From: Planctomycetota bacterium | GTDB taxonomy: Bacteria > Planctomycetota > UBA1135 > GCA-002686595 | NCBI GenBank assembly: GCA_016795245.1 | Contig: JAEUIA010000092.1 | Coordinates: forward strand, 1-35,466 | Direction of reading: 5' to 3' | Length of the DNA: 35,466 nt | Part shown: in pieces, positions 1 through 8,466 of the stretch | Numbering within the stretch: the first letter of the stretch is position 1 | How the letters are laid out: the number at the start of each line of letters is the position of its first letter | Translations under genes and position numbers: made by a program | Notes under the pieces: generated by a model | What the model was told of the DNA's origin: nothing | The model's database searches: none | Seen by the model: only the letters and a program-made list of their open reading frames with translations

Positions 1-41
1 ACGAGCCTGGCTCGGTACGGTCAAACTCGGACGAAAGCCAC
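1..41 (+). repeat. Terminal inverted repeat block A, left copy
   Basis: Bases 1-34 are the exact reverse complement of 35406-35439, and the match continues to base 41 with two mismatches. The block opens with a near-palindrome, CGAGCC-T-GGCTCG (2-14). It is non-coding in every frame I could justify. The same repeat at both ends of the window in opposite orientation suggests a dispersed genomic repeat, which may be why the sequence ends here. I cannot tell whether it is a mobile-element end or a REP-like element. Confidence 0.85.
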
Positions 42-338
42 CGCGCGAACCGCGAACCAGGAGGCCGCACTGCGGAGCATGCGTCGAATGCCGTTGCTCT
101 TCTGCTTGCTTCGTTCTCTTCTTCTGCTTCGCGATGCGTGAGTCGTGTTCAGCAGTGTCTCTCCCACGACGCTGAGTGCTCAACAGATCTCAGAGCACAT
201 CTCCCACGCGACACCACTGCCCGCGAGGCAGCTGAGAACATCCCGGCAAACTGGGAAGCAACGGCATTCGACGCGTGCTTCGCAGCGCGGCCTCGGGAGA
301 GGCGATTCGCGCTTCGTTCCGCGCATACCGCCTCCCCC
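42..338. other. Non-coding spacer inside the left repeat region
   Basis: These 297 bases separate repeat blocks A and B at the left end. At the right end the same two blocks are only 19 bases apart, so this copy carries about 278 extra bases. The stretch has a pyrimidine-rich run near 91-130 and a loosely repeated CTCCCACG motif near 160-210. All open frames here look like chance high-GC frames. No gene or RNA is recognised. Confidence 0.5.
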
Positions 339-431
339 GAGGTCAACAATGGGGTGGGGTCTGGTTGGGTGTGTTCGGTGTCGGACTGGAAGCGAACTTG
401 GGTTGGGTTCGGTGCCGGTATGGAAGCGTTG
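339..431 (+). repeat. Repeat block B with two 34-bp-period units, left copy
   Basis: Bases 339-394 match the reverse complement of 35324-35379 with three mismatches, the first 33 bases being identical. The block runs into two copies of a degenerate 21-bp motif of the form GGTGTCGGACTGGAAGCG, starting at 377 and 411, exactly 34 bases apart. The right-end copy carries three units at the same period. Because 34 is not a multiple of three, the array is unlikely to be coding. The 432-525 stretch before the first gene shows nothing I recognise. Confidence 0.8.
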
Positions 432-525
432 AGGAGCGGGAATGCGTTGCAGCTGCGTTCGGTGGAATGGGTCTCGCCGAGCGAGTGCTGACGCTCGAAT
501 TCGATCCTGTCGAGCCCCGCCCGCT

Positions 526-1464
526 TCAGCGCAAGAGCGCCTCGAGCTCCACCAGGCCGCCCATCACGATCTGACCCGCGATCGCGAGGCTCGCCTTCGA
601 GCAGTTCGCGACCACGTCGTCCGCGGTGTGCCAGTAGGAATTGTGCGGGCCGTACTCGAAGTCGATCAGATCGATGCTGGGCACTCCGATCGCCATGAAC
701 GACAGGTGGTCGTCGCGGATCTCGAGCGCCTTCCCGTCGACGTGCGCGCCGAGTCCGAGCTTGCGCGCGGCTCCGAAAAAGCAATCGATCAGGCGGCGAT
801 CCGAGTAGGAATCGCGCGTCAAGCGCAGGTCCTTGTCGCCGACCATGTCCAGCAGCACGAACGCGCGGATCAGCGTGTGATCGCCGACGCGCTTCAACTC
901 AGCCGCGTGGTGGCGCGAACCGTAGGTGTTGTCCTGTCCGGCCCACTCGGGCAGCGTGGCCTCCTCGCCGTCGAAGAACACGAAGCGGTAGGTGAACGGA
1001 CTGCGCGGGCCTTTGTGAATCTCGCGCGCGACTTCGAGCAAGAGCGCCGTGCTCGAGGCCGCGTCGTTCGCGCCCACGAACCGAAACGGCATGCGCTTCG
1101 TGTCGTAGTGCGAGCCCATCACGATCCAGCCCTGCTTCGGGTCGGTGCCCGGGATCTCGGCCCACAGGTTCGTGAACTCGATCTCGCCCACCGGGGTCTT
1201 GTCCTTGAACGACTGGCGCTGCGGCGTGAATCCGATCGCTTTCAATTCGGCCTCGAGGTACTTGCGGCAAGCCTCGATCTCGGCGCTGCCCGAGGGACGC
1301 GGGCCGAACGCGACCTGGGCTTCGAGGTGCGCCCAGGCGCGGTCGGCATCGACGCCCGTCGCGCGCGCGGACCCGCCGACCTTGTCGCAACTGCTGGTGG
1401 TCTGACAGGCGAGGGACAGGATCAACGCGGAGCACACGGCGCCGGAGGGGAACGAGAGCGACAT
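526..1464 (-). CDS. M28-family metallohydrolase resembling glutaminyl-peptide cyclotransferase, exported
   Basis: Predicted zinc-dependent M28-fold enzyme of 312 residues. The motif order fits the glutaminyl cyclase branch: GSHYD (His119, Asp121), GANDAASS (Asp134), FFDGEEA (Glu167, Glu168), LLDMVG (Asp206), DDH (251-253) and WHTADD (Trp278, His279). In that family these positions supply the zinc ligands, the general acid/base and the active-site Trp. It could cyclise N-terminal glutamine or act as an aminopeptidase; sequence alone does not settle which. The N-terminus has a hydrophobic export segment ending in LSLAC, a poor lipobox, so either a lipoprotein or a normally cleaved secreted protein is possible. 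I prefer the ATG at 1464; an in-frame GTG at 1512 adds 16 residues that would weaken the signal peptide. Neither start has a clear Shine-Dalgarno. It is transcribed divergently from prkA. Confidence 0.88.
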   Translation of the reverse strand: MSLSFPSGAVCSALILSLACQTTSSCDKVGGSARATGVDADRAWAHLEAQVAFGPRPSGSAEIEACRKYLEAELKAIGFTPQRQSFKDKTPVGEIEFTNLWAEIPGTDPKQGWIVMGSHYDTKRMPFRFVGANDAASSTALLLEVAREIHKGPRSPFTYRFVFFDGEEATLPEWAGQDNTYGSRHHAAELKRVGDHTLIRAFVLLDMVGDKDLRLTRDSYSDRRLIDCFFGAARKLGLGAHVDGKALEIRDDHLSFMAIGVPSIDLIDFEYGPHNSYWHTADDVVANCSKASLAIAGQIVMGGLVELEALLR

Positions 1465-1783
1465 GGGCAGGAAGATATCCGATCCGGGAAGCGATATCCG
1501 CGCCGTCCGCACAGGCGGATGTCCGTGTTGAATCGCCCGCCCGGAGAACTAGGAATCCAGGTGTGGATGCCGGGGGGGCGCTGGTCGCGCCCGATGCGGG
1601 GCCCACGGACGCCGATCTGGGCCTGCAGACGACGCGCGCGGGACTCGAAACTCCAGGCCGGGGCGCAAAAGGGCCGAAATCATGAGATGGGGCCCGGCCG
1701 CGCGCGCGCGAGGCATCGGCCGTCTGTTCTCTCCGCTCCGAACTTCTCGTCTCCGCCGGCGCACCGACTGCGCGACTTCACTC
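1465..1783. other. Divergent intergenic region upstream of the M28 gene and prkA
   Basis: This 319-bp region separates two divergent genes and should hold both promoters. It contains a GGGCGC/GCGCCC inverted repeat with a 5-nt loop (1576-1592), with no T-tract after it. I found no convincing -35/-10 pair for either gene, and no sigma-54 motif. Confidence 0.4.
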
Positions 1784-3823
1784 ATGAGCGATTCCATTCC
1801 TCCGATTCTCGATCTCGTCGAAGCCAACCTCGTCGCGGCGCGCTTCGCTGAACTGCACTGGCGCGGGTCGCTGGCCGAGTACCTCGAGATTGTCGAAGCG
1901 CGACCGCTCGTCGCGCGCAACGCCTGGCAGCGCTGCCTCGACATGATCGAGAGCCACGGCTCGCTGCGCAGCGCGCGCAACGTGCGTCGTTGGAAGCTGT
2001 TCGACGATCCGCTCGGCAACGGCGACGACGCGGTCTACGGACTCGACGAGCCGCTGGCGCAACTCGTGCAGACGATCCGTGCCGGCGCGCGCGGGCTCGG
2101 TCCGGAGCGCCGCGTGATCCTGTTGCACGGCCCGGTCGGTTCGAGCAAGAGCACGATCGCACGCCTGTTGAAGCGCGGACTCGAGGAATACTCGCGCAGC
2201 GACGAAGGCGCGCTCTACACCTTCAGCTGGGACGTCGACGGCGAGATCACGCCTTCGCCGATGAACCAGGATCCGCTGTTGCTGGTGCCGAACGAAGTGC
2301 GCGCCCTGGTCGAGGAGCGCATCAACAAGAAGCTGCGCCGCGAATACAGGATCAAGATCGAAGGCGAACTCGACCCGGTCAGCCGCTGGTTCTTCCGCAT
2401 GTTGATGGAGCGCTACAACGGCGACTGGAAGAAGGTCGTCGGTCACGTGCGCGTGCACCGCATGCTGCTGTCCGAGAAGGACCGCATCGGCATCGGCACT
2501 TTCCAGCCCAAGGACGAGAAGAACCAGGATTCGACCGAGCTCACCGGCGACCTGAACTACCGCAAGATCGCCGAGTACGGATCGGACAGCGATCCGCGCG
2601 CGTTCAACTTCGACGGTGAATTCAACGTCGCCAACCGCGGCCTGTTGGAGTTCGTCGAGGTGCTCAAACTCGACGTGGCGTTCCTGTACGACCTGCTCGG
2701 CGCGACGCAAGAGCACTCGATCAAGCCGCGCAAGTTCGCGCAGACCTCGATCGATGAGGTCATCCTCGGTCACACGAACGAGCCCGAGTACAAGAAGCTC
2801 GCCGCGAACGACCTGATGGAGGCGTTCCGCGACCGCACGATCAAGATCGACGTGCCCTACAACCTGTCGGTCAAGGACGAGGTCGAGATCTACCGCCGCC
2901 AATTCGCGCGCCATCGCTTGCCGGGCAAGGCCATCGCGCCGCACGCGCTCGAGATCGCGTCGTTGTGGGCCGTGTTGACCCGTCTCGACGAGCCGACGCA
3001 CCCGAATCTGACCTTGATCCAAAAATCGCGCCTGTACGACGGCGAGGACGTCCAGGGTTTCACGCGCGACCAGACCAAGGAGATCAAGGACCAGTCGCCG
3101 CGCGAGGGGATGCTCGGCATCAGCCCGCGCTACGTGCAGGACAAGATCGCCACCTGTCTCGCGTCCGACCGGCCGAACGTCAGCGCGCTCGACGTCTTGA
3201 ACGAGATCGAACGGGGCTTGCGCCACCATTCGATGATCAGCAACGAGGAATTGCGCCGCCGCTACATGCAACTCGTATCGACGGCACGCGAGGAGTACGA
3301 GGAGATCATCAAGCGCGAAGTCCAGCGCGCGATCACCGCCGACCGCGAAGCGATCGACCGCCTGTGCGGCAAGTACCTCGACAACGTCAAGGCGCACGTC
3401 ACGCGCGAGAAGCTGATCGATTCGTCGGGCAAGGAAAGCGACCCGGACGAGCGCCTGATGCGCTCGATCGAGGAGAAGATCGACATCCCCGAGGCGCGCA
3501 AAGGCGATTTCCGCCACGAATTGTTGAACTACATCGCGTCGGTGCAGTCCGAGGGCCGCACCTTCGATTACCGCGAGAACACGCGCCTCGTGCGCGCGCT
3601 CGAGCTGAAGACCTTCGAGGACAAGCGCGACACGATCCAATTGACGAGCGTCGTCTCGACCGTCATCGACCCCGACACGCAGGAGAAGATCTCGGTCATC
3701 CGCGATCGCCTGATGCGCGAGTGCGGGTACGACGAGGTCTCGGCCGACGAAGTCCTGCATCACGTGGCCGGCCTTTTCGCGCGCGGCGAGGCCAAGCGCG
3801 GCGGCAACGCCGAGGCTGCGTAG
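1784..3823 (+). CDS. prkA: PrkA-family serine protein kinase (AAA+ type)
   Basis: Protein of 679 residues, close to the usual 630-690 of PrkA/YeaG. The N-terminal AAA+ core has a clear Walker A, GPVGSSKST (116-124), preceded by the family's LLHG strand. The middle keeps hallmark stretches such as FNFDGEFNVANRGLLEFVEVLK, and the C-terminal part is the PrkA kinase-like domain. The family is described as a Ser/Thr kinase or AAA+ protease-like regulator acting in starvation and stationary-phase responses. I chose the ATG at 1784 (MSDSIPP); the frame is open further upstream, to 1682, but that extension is Arg-rich and unlike the family. No Shine-Dalgarno is visible. It is followed 11 bp later by the DUF444 gene and then spoVR, the classic yeaG-yeaH-ycgB order. 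Confidence 0.96.
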   Translation: MSDSIPPILDLVEANLVAARFAELHWRGSLAEYLEIVEARPLVARNAWQRCLDMIESHGSLRSARNVRRWKLFDDPLGNGDDAVYGLDEPLAQLVQTIRAGARGLGPERRVILLHGPVGSSKSTIARLLKRGLEEYSRSDEGALYTFSWDVDGEITPSPMNQDPLLLVPNEVRALVEERINKKLRREYRIKIEGELDPVSRWFFRMLMERYNGDWKKVVGHVRVHRMLLSEKDRIGIGTFQPKDEKNQDSTELTGDLNYRKIAEYGSDSDPRAFNFDGEFNVANRGLLEFVEVLKLDVAFLYDLLGATQEHSIKPRKFAQTSIDEVILGHTNEPEYKKLAANDLMEAFRDRTIKIDVPYNLSVKDEVEIYRRQFARHRLPGKAIAPHALEIASLWAVLTRLDEPTHPNLTLIQKSRLYDGEDVQGFTRDQTKEIKDQSPREGMLGISPRYVQDKIATCLASDRPNVSALDVLNEIERGLRHHSMISNEELRRRYMQLVSTAREEYEEIIKREVQRAITADREAIDRLCGKYLDNVKAHVTREKLIDSSGKESDPDERLMRSIEEKIDIPEARKGDFRHELLNYIASVQSEGRTFDYRENTRLVRALELKTFEDKRDTIQLTSVVSTVIDPDTQEKISVIRDRLMRECGYDEVSADEVLHHVAGLFARGEAKRGGNAEAA

Positions 3824-3834
3824 CGAGGGGCGCG

Positions 3835-4941
3835 ATGTACCGCATCGAACGCGACCGGGCGCGCTTCCGCGAGATCGTGCGCGGCAAGCTGCGGTCGGAC
3901 TTGCGCAAGTACCTGTCGACGAGCGAGCTGCTCGGTCGGCGCGGTGACAAGGCCGTTTCGATTCCGGTGCCGCAGATCGAGTTGCCGCGCTTTCACTTCG
4001 GCGAGAACAAGAAGTCCGGCGTCGGCCAGGGCCAGGGCAAGAAGGGCGAGCCGATCGACGGCGACGCGGAAGAGGGCGAAGGACAGGGCGGCGCCGGCGA
4101 GGACGAAGGCCAGCACATCCTGGAGGTCGAAGTCGAGCTGGCCGAATTGGCCGAGATGCTCGGCGCCGAACTCGAGCTGCCCAAGATCGAACCGCGCGGC
4201 GACCGCGCGTTGATGGCCGACGGCGGGCGCTACAACGGCGTGCGCAACGCCGGTCCGCAATCGCTGCGCCACTTCAGGCGCACGTTCAAGAACGCGCTGC
4301 GGCGCACGATCGCTGCCGGTGAATGGGAACCGGCGCGTCCGCGCGTCGTGCCGATCGCCGACGACGCGCGCTTCCGCGCCAAGAAGAGCTGCCCGCAGCC
4401 CGACAGTTCAGCCGTGATCTTCCACGTGATGGACGTCAGCGGCTCGATGGGGCGCGAGCAGAAGGACATCGTGCGCATCAAGGCCTTCTGGATCGATACG
4501 TGGTTGCGCAGCCAGTACAAGAACCTGGAGGTCGTGTACATCGTGCACGACGCGGTAGCGAAGATCGTCGACCAGGAGAGCTTCTTCCACCTGCGCGAGT
4601 CGGGCGGCACGAAGATCAGTTCGGCCTACGAACTGGTGTTGCAGCTGATCCAGGACAAGTACCGCCCCGAGGACTGGAACATCTACCCGTTCCACTATTC
4701 CGACGGCGACAACTGGTCGGCGCGCGACACGGAGCGCTGCGTGCACATCCTGCGCGACGAAGTTCTGCCGCGCGTGAACCAGTTCTGCTACGGACAGGTG
4801 AAGAGCGCCTACGGGTCGGGTCAGTTCAAGAAGGACCTCGATACCGCGCTCGACGGCGATGATCGGTTGGTGACGGCCAACATCAACGACCGCGAAGGCA
4901 TCGCCGACGCGATCCGCGAATTCCTCGGGAAGGGGAGGTAG
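3835..4941 (+). CDS. yeaH: YeaH/DUF444 family protein with a vWA-like MIDAS
   Basis: Protein of 368 residues starting MYRIERDRARFREIV, the normal DUF444 N-terminus. A Gly/Glu/Asp-rich flexible linker (about residues 60-100) separates the N-terminal segment from a von Willebrand A-like domain. That domain has a metal-ion-dependent adhesion motif, DVSGS (Asp200, Ser202, Ser204), with Thr259 in SGGTK as the likely distal ligand. The family works with PrkA and SpoVR; its biochemical role is not established. The ATG at 3835 is supported by a GAGGGG Shine-Dalgarno at 3825-3830. The open frame continues far upstream inside prkA, but that part is a shadow. Its stop lies 3 bp before the spoVR start. 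Confidence 0.95.
   Translation: MYRIERDRARFREIVRGKLRSDLRKYLSTSELLGRRGDKAVSIPVPQIELPRFHFGENKKSGVGQGQGKKGEPIDGDAEEGEGQGGAGEDEGQHILEVEVELAELAEMLGAELELPKIEPRGDRALMADGGRYNGVRNAGPQSLRHFRRTFKNALRRTIAAGEWEPARPRVVPIADDARFRAKKSCPQPDSSAVIFHVMDVSGSMGREQKDIVRIKAFWIDTWLRSQYKNLEVVYIVHDAVAKIVDQESFFHLRESGGTKISSAYELVLQLIQDKYRPEDWNIYPFHYSDGDNWSARDTERCVHILRDEVLPRVNQFCYGQVKSAYGSGQFKKDLDTALDGDDRLVTANINDREGIADAIREFLGKGR
4931..4938 (+). promoter_or_regulatory. Strong ribosome binding site of spoVR
   Basis: The purine run AGGGGAGG sits inside the last codons of the DUF444 gene, 6 bases before the GTG at 4945. It fixes GTG as the spoVR start and suggests coupled translation. It is one of the few strong Shine-Dalgarno sites in the window. 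Confidence 0.75.
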
Positions 4942-4944
4942 GCC

Positions 4945-6330
4945 GTGGCTTCCGGGAAATCCCTTTCGCCCTACCTGCGCGGACAGGCGCAGCGCATCGA
5001 GCAGATCGCGCGTTCGCACGGGCTCGATTTCTTCGAGACGGTGTTCGAGATGCTCGACGCGAAGGACGTCAACGCGGTGGCGGCCTACGGCGGCTTCCCT
5101 GTGCGCTATCCGAGCTGGCGCTTCGGCATGGATTACGAGCGCCTCGACAAGGGCCATCAATGGGGCTTGTCGAAGATCTACGAGCTCGTGATCAACAACG
5201 ATCCGACCTACGCCTACCTGGTGCGCACGAACAGCGACATGGAGCAGAAGCTCGTCATGGCGCACGTGTTCGGCCACGCCGATTTCTTCAAGCACAACGT
5301 GTGGTTCCAGCCCACAGACCGACACATGCTCGACCGCATGGCGGACAACGGCACGCGCGTGCGGCGCATGATCGACCTGCACGGTGTGGACAAGGTCGAG
5401 CGCTTCATCGATCTGGCGCTGTCGCTCGACAACCTGGTCGATCCGTTCCTGCCGCTGCGCGAGTACATGAAGCACCGCGCACCACAAACGACGCGCGCGG
5501 AGGGCGCTGGGCGCGAGAACGCGACGCTGGCCGAGCTGTGCGACAACGCCGCGGGTCGCTCGGGCGCGGAACATCGCCTGCCGTCGTGCGACGTGCTGGG
5601 TTTCCTGGCCGACAAGGCGCCGCTCGCCGAGTGGCAGCGCGAGCTGGTGCGCATCGTGCGCGCCGAGGCCTACTACTTCGTGCCGCAGCGCATGACGAAG
5701 ATCATGAACGAGGGCTGGGCCAGTTTCTGGCACAGCCGCATGCTGACCGGCGGCGTGCTCGAACCCAGCGAAGTCGTCGACTTCGCCGACTGTCACAGCG
5801 GCGCGACCGCGGCGTCGGGCGGCCAGCTCAATCCCTACAAGCTCGGCATCGAGCTGTTTCGCACGGCGGAGGAGCGCGGCCTCGACATCTTCCGCCTGCG
5901 CCGCATCCACAACGACGCCTCGTTGATCGACGCACTCGTCGACGAGGAATTCGCGCGCAACAACGCTCTCTTCGTCTACGGCAAGAACAGTCGCACCGGC
6001 CGCACCGAGGTGACGGAACGCGATTGGCGCGCGGTGAAGGATCGCCTGCTGCTGGATCTCGCCTGGGGCGGCCTGCCGCAGATCGAGATCGTCGACGAGA
6101 ACTACGAGGGTCGCGGTGAATTGCTCCTGGTGCACCGCCACGACGGCCGCGATCTGCAGCTCGCGCACGCGGGCGAGACGCTCAAGAACCTGGCCCAACT
6201 GTGGGGCAAGCCCGTGCACGTGCTGACGCAAGAAGAAGGCGCAGGCCGCCGGATCACGACCGACGGGGACGAGGTCACGAGCGTCGAAACCCGCGCCGAG
6301 AGCGGTCCGAAGCCGATCGAAGCCGTCTGA
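4945..6330 (+). CDS. spoVR: SpoVR family protein
   Basis: Protein of 461 residues, within the usual 430-510 of SpoVR/YcgB. Recognisable family stretches include the N-terminal helix region ending in FGMDYERL, the NNDPTYAYL segment, GHADFFKHN in the first third, and the central EGWASFWHSRML block. SpoVR was first linked to spore cortex formation in Bacillus, but this trio is widespread in non-sporulating bacteria, where it is tied to stationary-phase or nutrient stress. It is expected to be cytoplasmic, with no signal or membrane segments. Third gene of the prkA-yeaH-spoVR operon. Starts at GTG. Confidence 0.95.
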   Translation: MASGKSLSPYLRGQAQRIEQIARSHGLDFFETVFEMLDAKDVNAVAAYGGFPVRYPSWRFGMDYERLDKGHQWGLSKIYELVINNDPTYAYLVRTNSDMEQKLVMAHVFGHADFFKHNVWFQPTDRHMLDRMADNGTRVRRMIDLHGVDKVERFIDLALSLDNLVDPFLPLREYMKHRAPQTTRAEGAGRENATLAELCDNAAGRSGAEHRLPSCDVLGFLADKAPLAEWQRELVRIVRAEAYYFVPQRMTKIMNEGWASFWHSRMLTGGVLEPSEVVDFADCHSGATAASGGQLNPYKLGIELFRTAEERGLDIFRLRRIHNDASLIDALVDEEFARNNALFVYGKNSRTGRTEVTERDWRAVKDRLLLDLAWGGLPQIEIVDENYEGRGELLLVHRHDGRDLQLAHAGETLKNLAQLWGKPVHVLTQEEGAGRRITTDGDEVTSVETRAESGPKPIEAV

Positions 6331-6334
6331 TCGC

Positions 6335-6362
6335 TTGAACCGCCACACTGCCTCGCTAGCCT
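6335..6362 (+). promoter_or_regulatory. Sigma-70-type promoter of the OPT transporter pair
   Basis: A -35 TTGAAC (6335-6340) and a -10 TAGCCT (6357-6362) are separated by 16 bp. This gives a leader of about 64 nt before the TTG start at 6433. The promoter begins just after the spoVR stop, so the transporters are probably an independent unit. Confidence 0.55.
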
Positions 6363-6421
6363 GTGGGCGAGCGAGAACGGCCGGAGCCCGATTCGGGGCC
6401 GGTGCCCTCGCGTTCCTCTCC

Positions 6422-6427
6422 AGGAGA
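6422..6427 (+). promoter_or_regulatory. Ribosome binding site that sets a TTG start
   Basis: AGGAGA lies 5 bases before TTG at 6433. No ATG or GTG sits at a suitable distance, so this site supports TTG initiation for the first OPT transporter. Confidence 0.65.
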
Positions 6428-6432
6428 ATCGC

Positions 6433-8463
6433 TTGGGACACACGGAAGCGCCGAAGCCCCCCCAACCCGTGAGCGGCCCGCACAAGCCGTACATCCCCGC
6501 CGAGAGCATCGTGCCCGAGTTCACCGTCAAGGCGGTGGCGTTCGGTGCGATCTTCGGAATCCTGTTCGGAGCGTCGACCGTGTACCTGGCGCTCAAGGCC
6601 GGCCTCACGGTGTCGGCCTCGATTCCGATCGCGGTGCTCTCGATCAGTCTCTTGCGCGCGTTCGGCCGCGCGACGATCCTCGAGAACAACATCGTGCAGA
6701 CGATCGGTTCGGCCGGTGAATCGGTCGCGGCCGGTGTCGCGTTCACGATTCCTGCACTCTTGTTCTTGTCGCCGGGCGCGAACGGCGGGGACTACTTCAA
6801 CTACGTCACCATCATGACGCTGGCCGCGTGCGGCGGCATCCTGGGCGTGCTCTTCATGGTGCCGCTGCGGCGTTCGCTCATCGTCGCCGAACACGGCACG
6901 CTGCCTTTCCCCGAAGGCACGGCTTGCGCCGAGGTGCTCATCGCCGGTGAAAAGGGCGGGAGCATGGCCAAGGTCGTGTTCCAAGGCGTCGGTCTGGCGG
7001 TCGTCTACAACGTCTTGATGAAGGTCTTCGCGCTCTGGAAAGAAGCGCCGGCCTACATCTCCTCGAAGACCGCGACCCTGCCGAACGCGACGGTCGCGGG
7101 CGAGCCGACAGCGGAATACCTCGGCGTCGGCTACATCCTCGGCCCGAAGGTCGGCAGCATCATGGTGTCGGGCGCGATCATCTCGTGGATCGTGCTCATC
7201 CCGCTGCTCACCTTGCTCGTGCCCGAGGCCACCGTGGCCGAAGATCTGCGCACCCTGGGGCGCAGCGACGATTGGATCGCCGCCGCCGCCGGACCACGCA
7301 AGTTCTACGAAGCCTACGTCCGCTACATCGGCGCCGGTGCCGTCACGATGGCGGGCATCATCACGCTCGTGCGCACCGCGCCCACGATCTGGCGCGCCGT
7401 GGTCGAGTCGATGTCGGCCATGCGCAGCAAGGCCGGCGGCCTGACTGTCCTGCGCACCGAGCGCGACATCCCGATGCCGGTCGTCGCGATCGGCGCCGTG
7501 GCTCTAGTCGCCGTGATCGCCGCACTCCCGATCCTGCCCGGCTCCGCCATGGGCAAGGTCGTGATGGCCGTGTTGATGCTCGTGTTCGGATTCTTGTTCG
7601 TCACCGTCAGTTCGCGCATCGTCGGCATCATCGGCAGCTCGTCGAATCCGATCTCGGGCATGACGATCGCGACCTTGCTCGGCACGGCGCTCGTGTTCTT
7701 GTCGATGGGTCTGTCGGGTGACGCGTACCAACCCGTCGCGCTCTCCGTCGGCGCGATCGTGTGCATCGCGGCCGCCAACGCGGGCGCGACCAGTCAGGAC
7801 TTGAAGACCGGGTATCTGGTCGGCGCGACACCCATACGACAGCAGATCGGTCTCGTGATCGGCGTCGTCGTGTCGGTGCTCGCCATCGGCTGGACGATGC
7901 AGATCCTCGACAGCGGCATGGCGCCCGAGGGCGCGCTGCACGGCATCGGCACCGACAAACTGCCGGCGCCGCAAGCGACGCTGATGGCCACCGTGATCAA
8001 GGGCGTGCTGGCGCAGAACCTGCCCTGGGGCTACATCCTCGTCGGTGCCGGTCTGGCCGCGGCCGTGGCGCTGGTCGGCGTGTCGCCGCTGGCGTGGGCG
8101 GTCGGCGCGTACCTGCCGTTCGCGACGAGCTTCACGATCTTCTTGGGCGGCATGTTGCGCGCGCTGGTCGATCGCAAGCGCGGCGGCGAGGCCGGCAGCG
8201 AGATTTCGACCGGGATGTTGTACGCCACCGGACTCGTCGCCGGCGGATCGCTCACGGGCGTCGTCGTCGGTGCGCTCTCGGGCGTCGACATCACGGGTGA
8301 CGACGGCAAGCCACTCCCGTTGATGGCGAAGCTCGCGCACCAGGGTGAAACCTGGCAGCACTCCATCGCCGAGTCCTTTGGAACGTTCGCGCCGGACGTC
8401 ATGTCCACGCTCATGTTCGGATTGCTCGGACTGGTCTTGTTCCGCGTCGCGATGAAGAAGTAG
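6433..8463 (+). CDS. OPT family oligopeptide transporter, first paralogue
   Basis: Polytopic inner-membrane protein of 676 residues. It belongs to the OPT superfamily, whose members take up small peptides, and in some branches metal chelates, by proton symport. The bacterial signature NIVQTIGSAGESVAAG occurs near residues 80-96. The paired motifs SSNPISGMTIATLL and GATSQDLKTGYLVGATP sit in the second half. Many hydrophobic helices (about 14-16) run through the whole length. It is clearly paralogous to the next gene, with matching blocks throughout, so the two may form a functional pair or have different substrates. Start TTG at 6433, supported by AGGAGA. The gap to the next start is 3 bp. The substrate cannot be read from sequence. 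Confidence 0.93.
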   Translation: MGHTEAPKPPQPVSGPHKPYIPAESIVPEFTVKAVAFGAIFGILFGASTVYLALKAGLTVSASIPIAVLSISLLRAFGRATILENNIVQTIGSAGESVAAGVAFTIPALLFLSPGANGGDYFNYVTIMTLAACGGILGVLFMVPLRRSLIVAEHGTLPFPEGTACAEVLIAGEKGGSMAKVVFQGVGLAVVYNVLMKVFALWKEAPAYISSKTATLPNATVAGEPTAEYLGVGYILGPKVGSIMVSGAIISWIVLIPLLTLLVPEATVAEDLRTLGRSDDWIAAAAGPRKFYEAYVRYIGAGAVTMAGIITLVRTAPTIWRAVVESMSAMRSKAGGLTVLRTERDIPMPVVAIGAVALVAVIAALPILPGSAMGKVVMAVLMLVFGFLFVTVSSRIVGIIGSSSNPISGMTIATLLGTALVFLSMGLSGDAYQPVALSVGAIVCIAAANAGATSQDLKTGYLVGATPIRQQIGLVIGVVVSVLAIGWTMQILDSGMAPEGALHGIGTDKLPAPQATLMATVIKGVLAQNLPWGYILVGAGLAAAVALVGVSPLAWAVGAYLPFATSFTIFLGGMLRALVDRKRGGEAGSEISTGMLYATGLVAGGSLTGVVVGALSGVDITGDDGKPLPLMAKLAHQGETWQHSIAESFGTFAPDVMSTLMFGLLGLVLFRVAMKK

Positions 8464-8466
8464 CGC

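Noticed and set aside
1549..2019. Minus-strand open frame upstream of and overlapping prkA
   Set aside because: Ser/Arg-rich chance composition, overlaps the 5' part of a certain gene and has no ribosome binding site.
4408..6984. Very long minus-strand open frame opposite the DUF444, spoVR and OPT genes
   Set aside because: It lies opposite three well-supported genes, is dominated by Arg, His, Val and Ala as expected from reverse-complement high-GC codons, and has no recognisable domain. Similar antisense frames occur at 1778-3763, 7504-9279, 14491-17502, 17217-19403 and 23600-25687.
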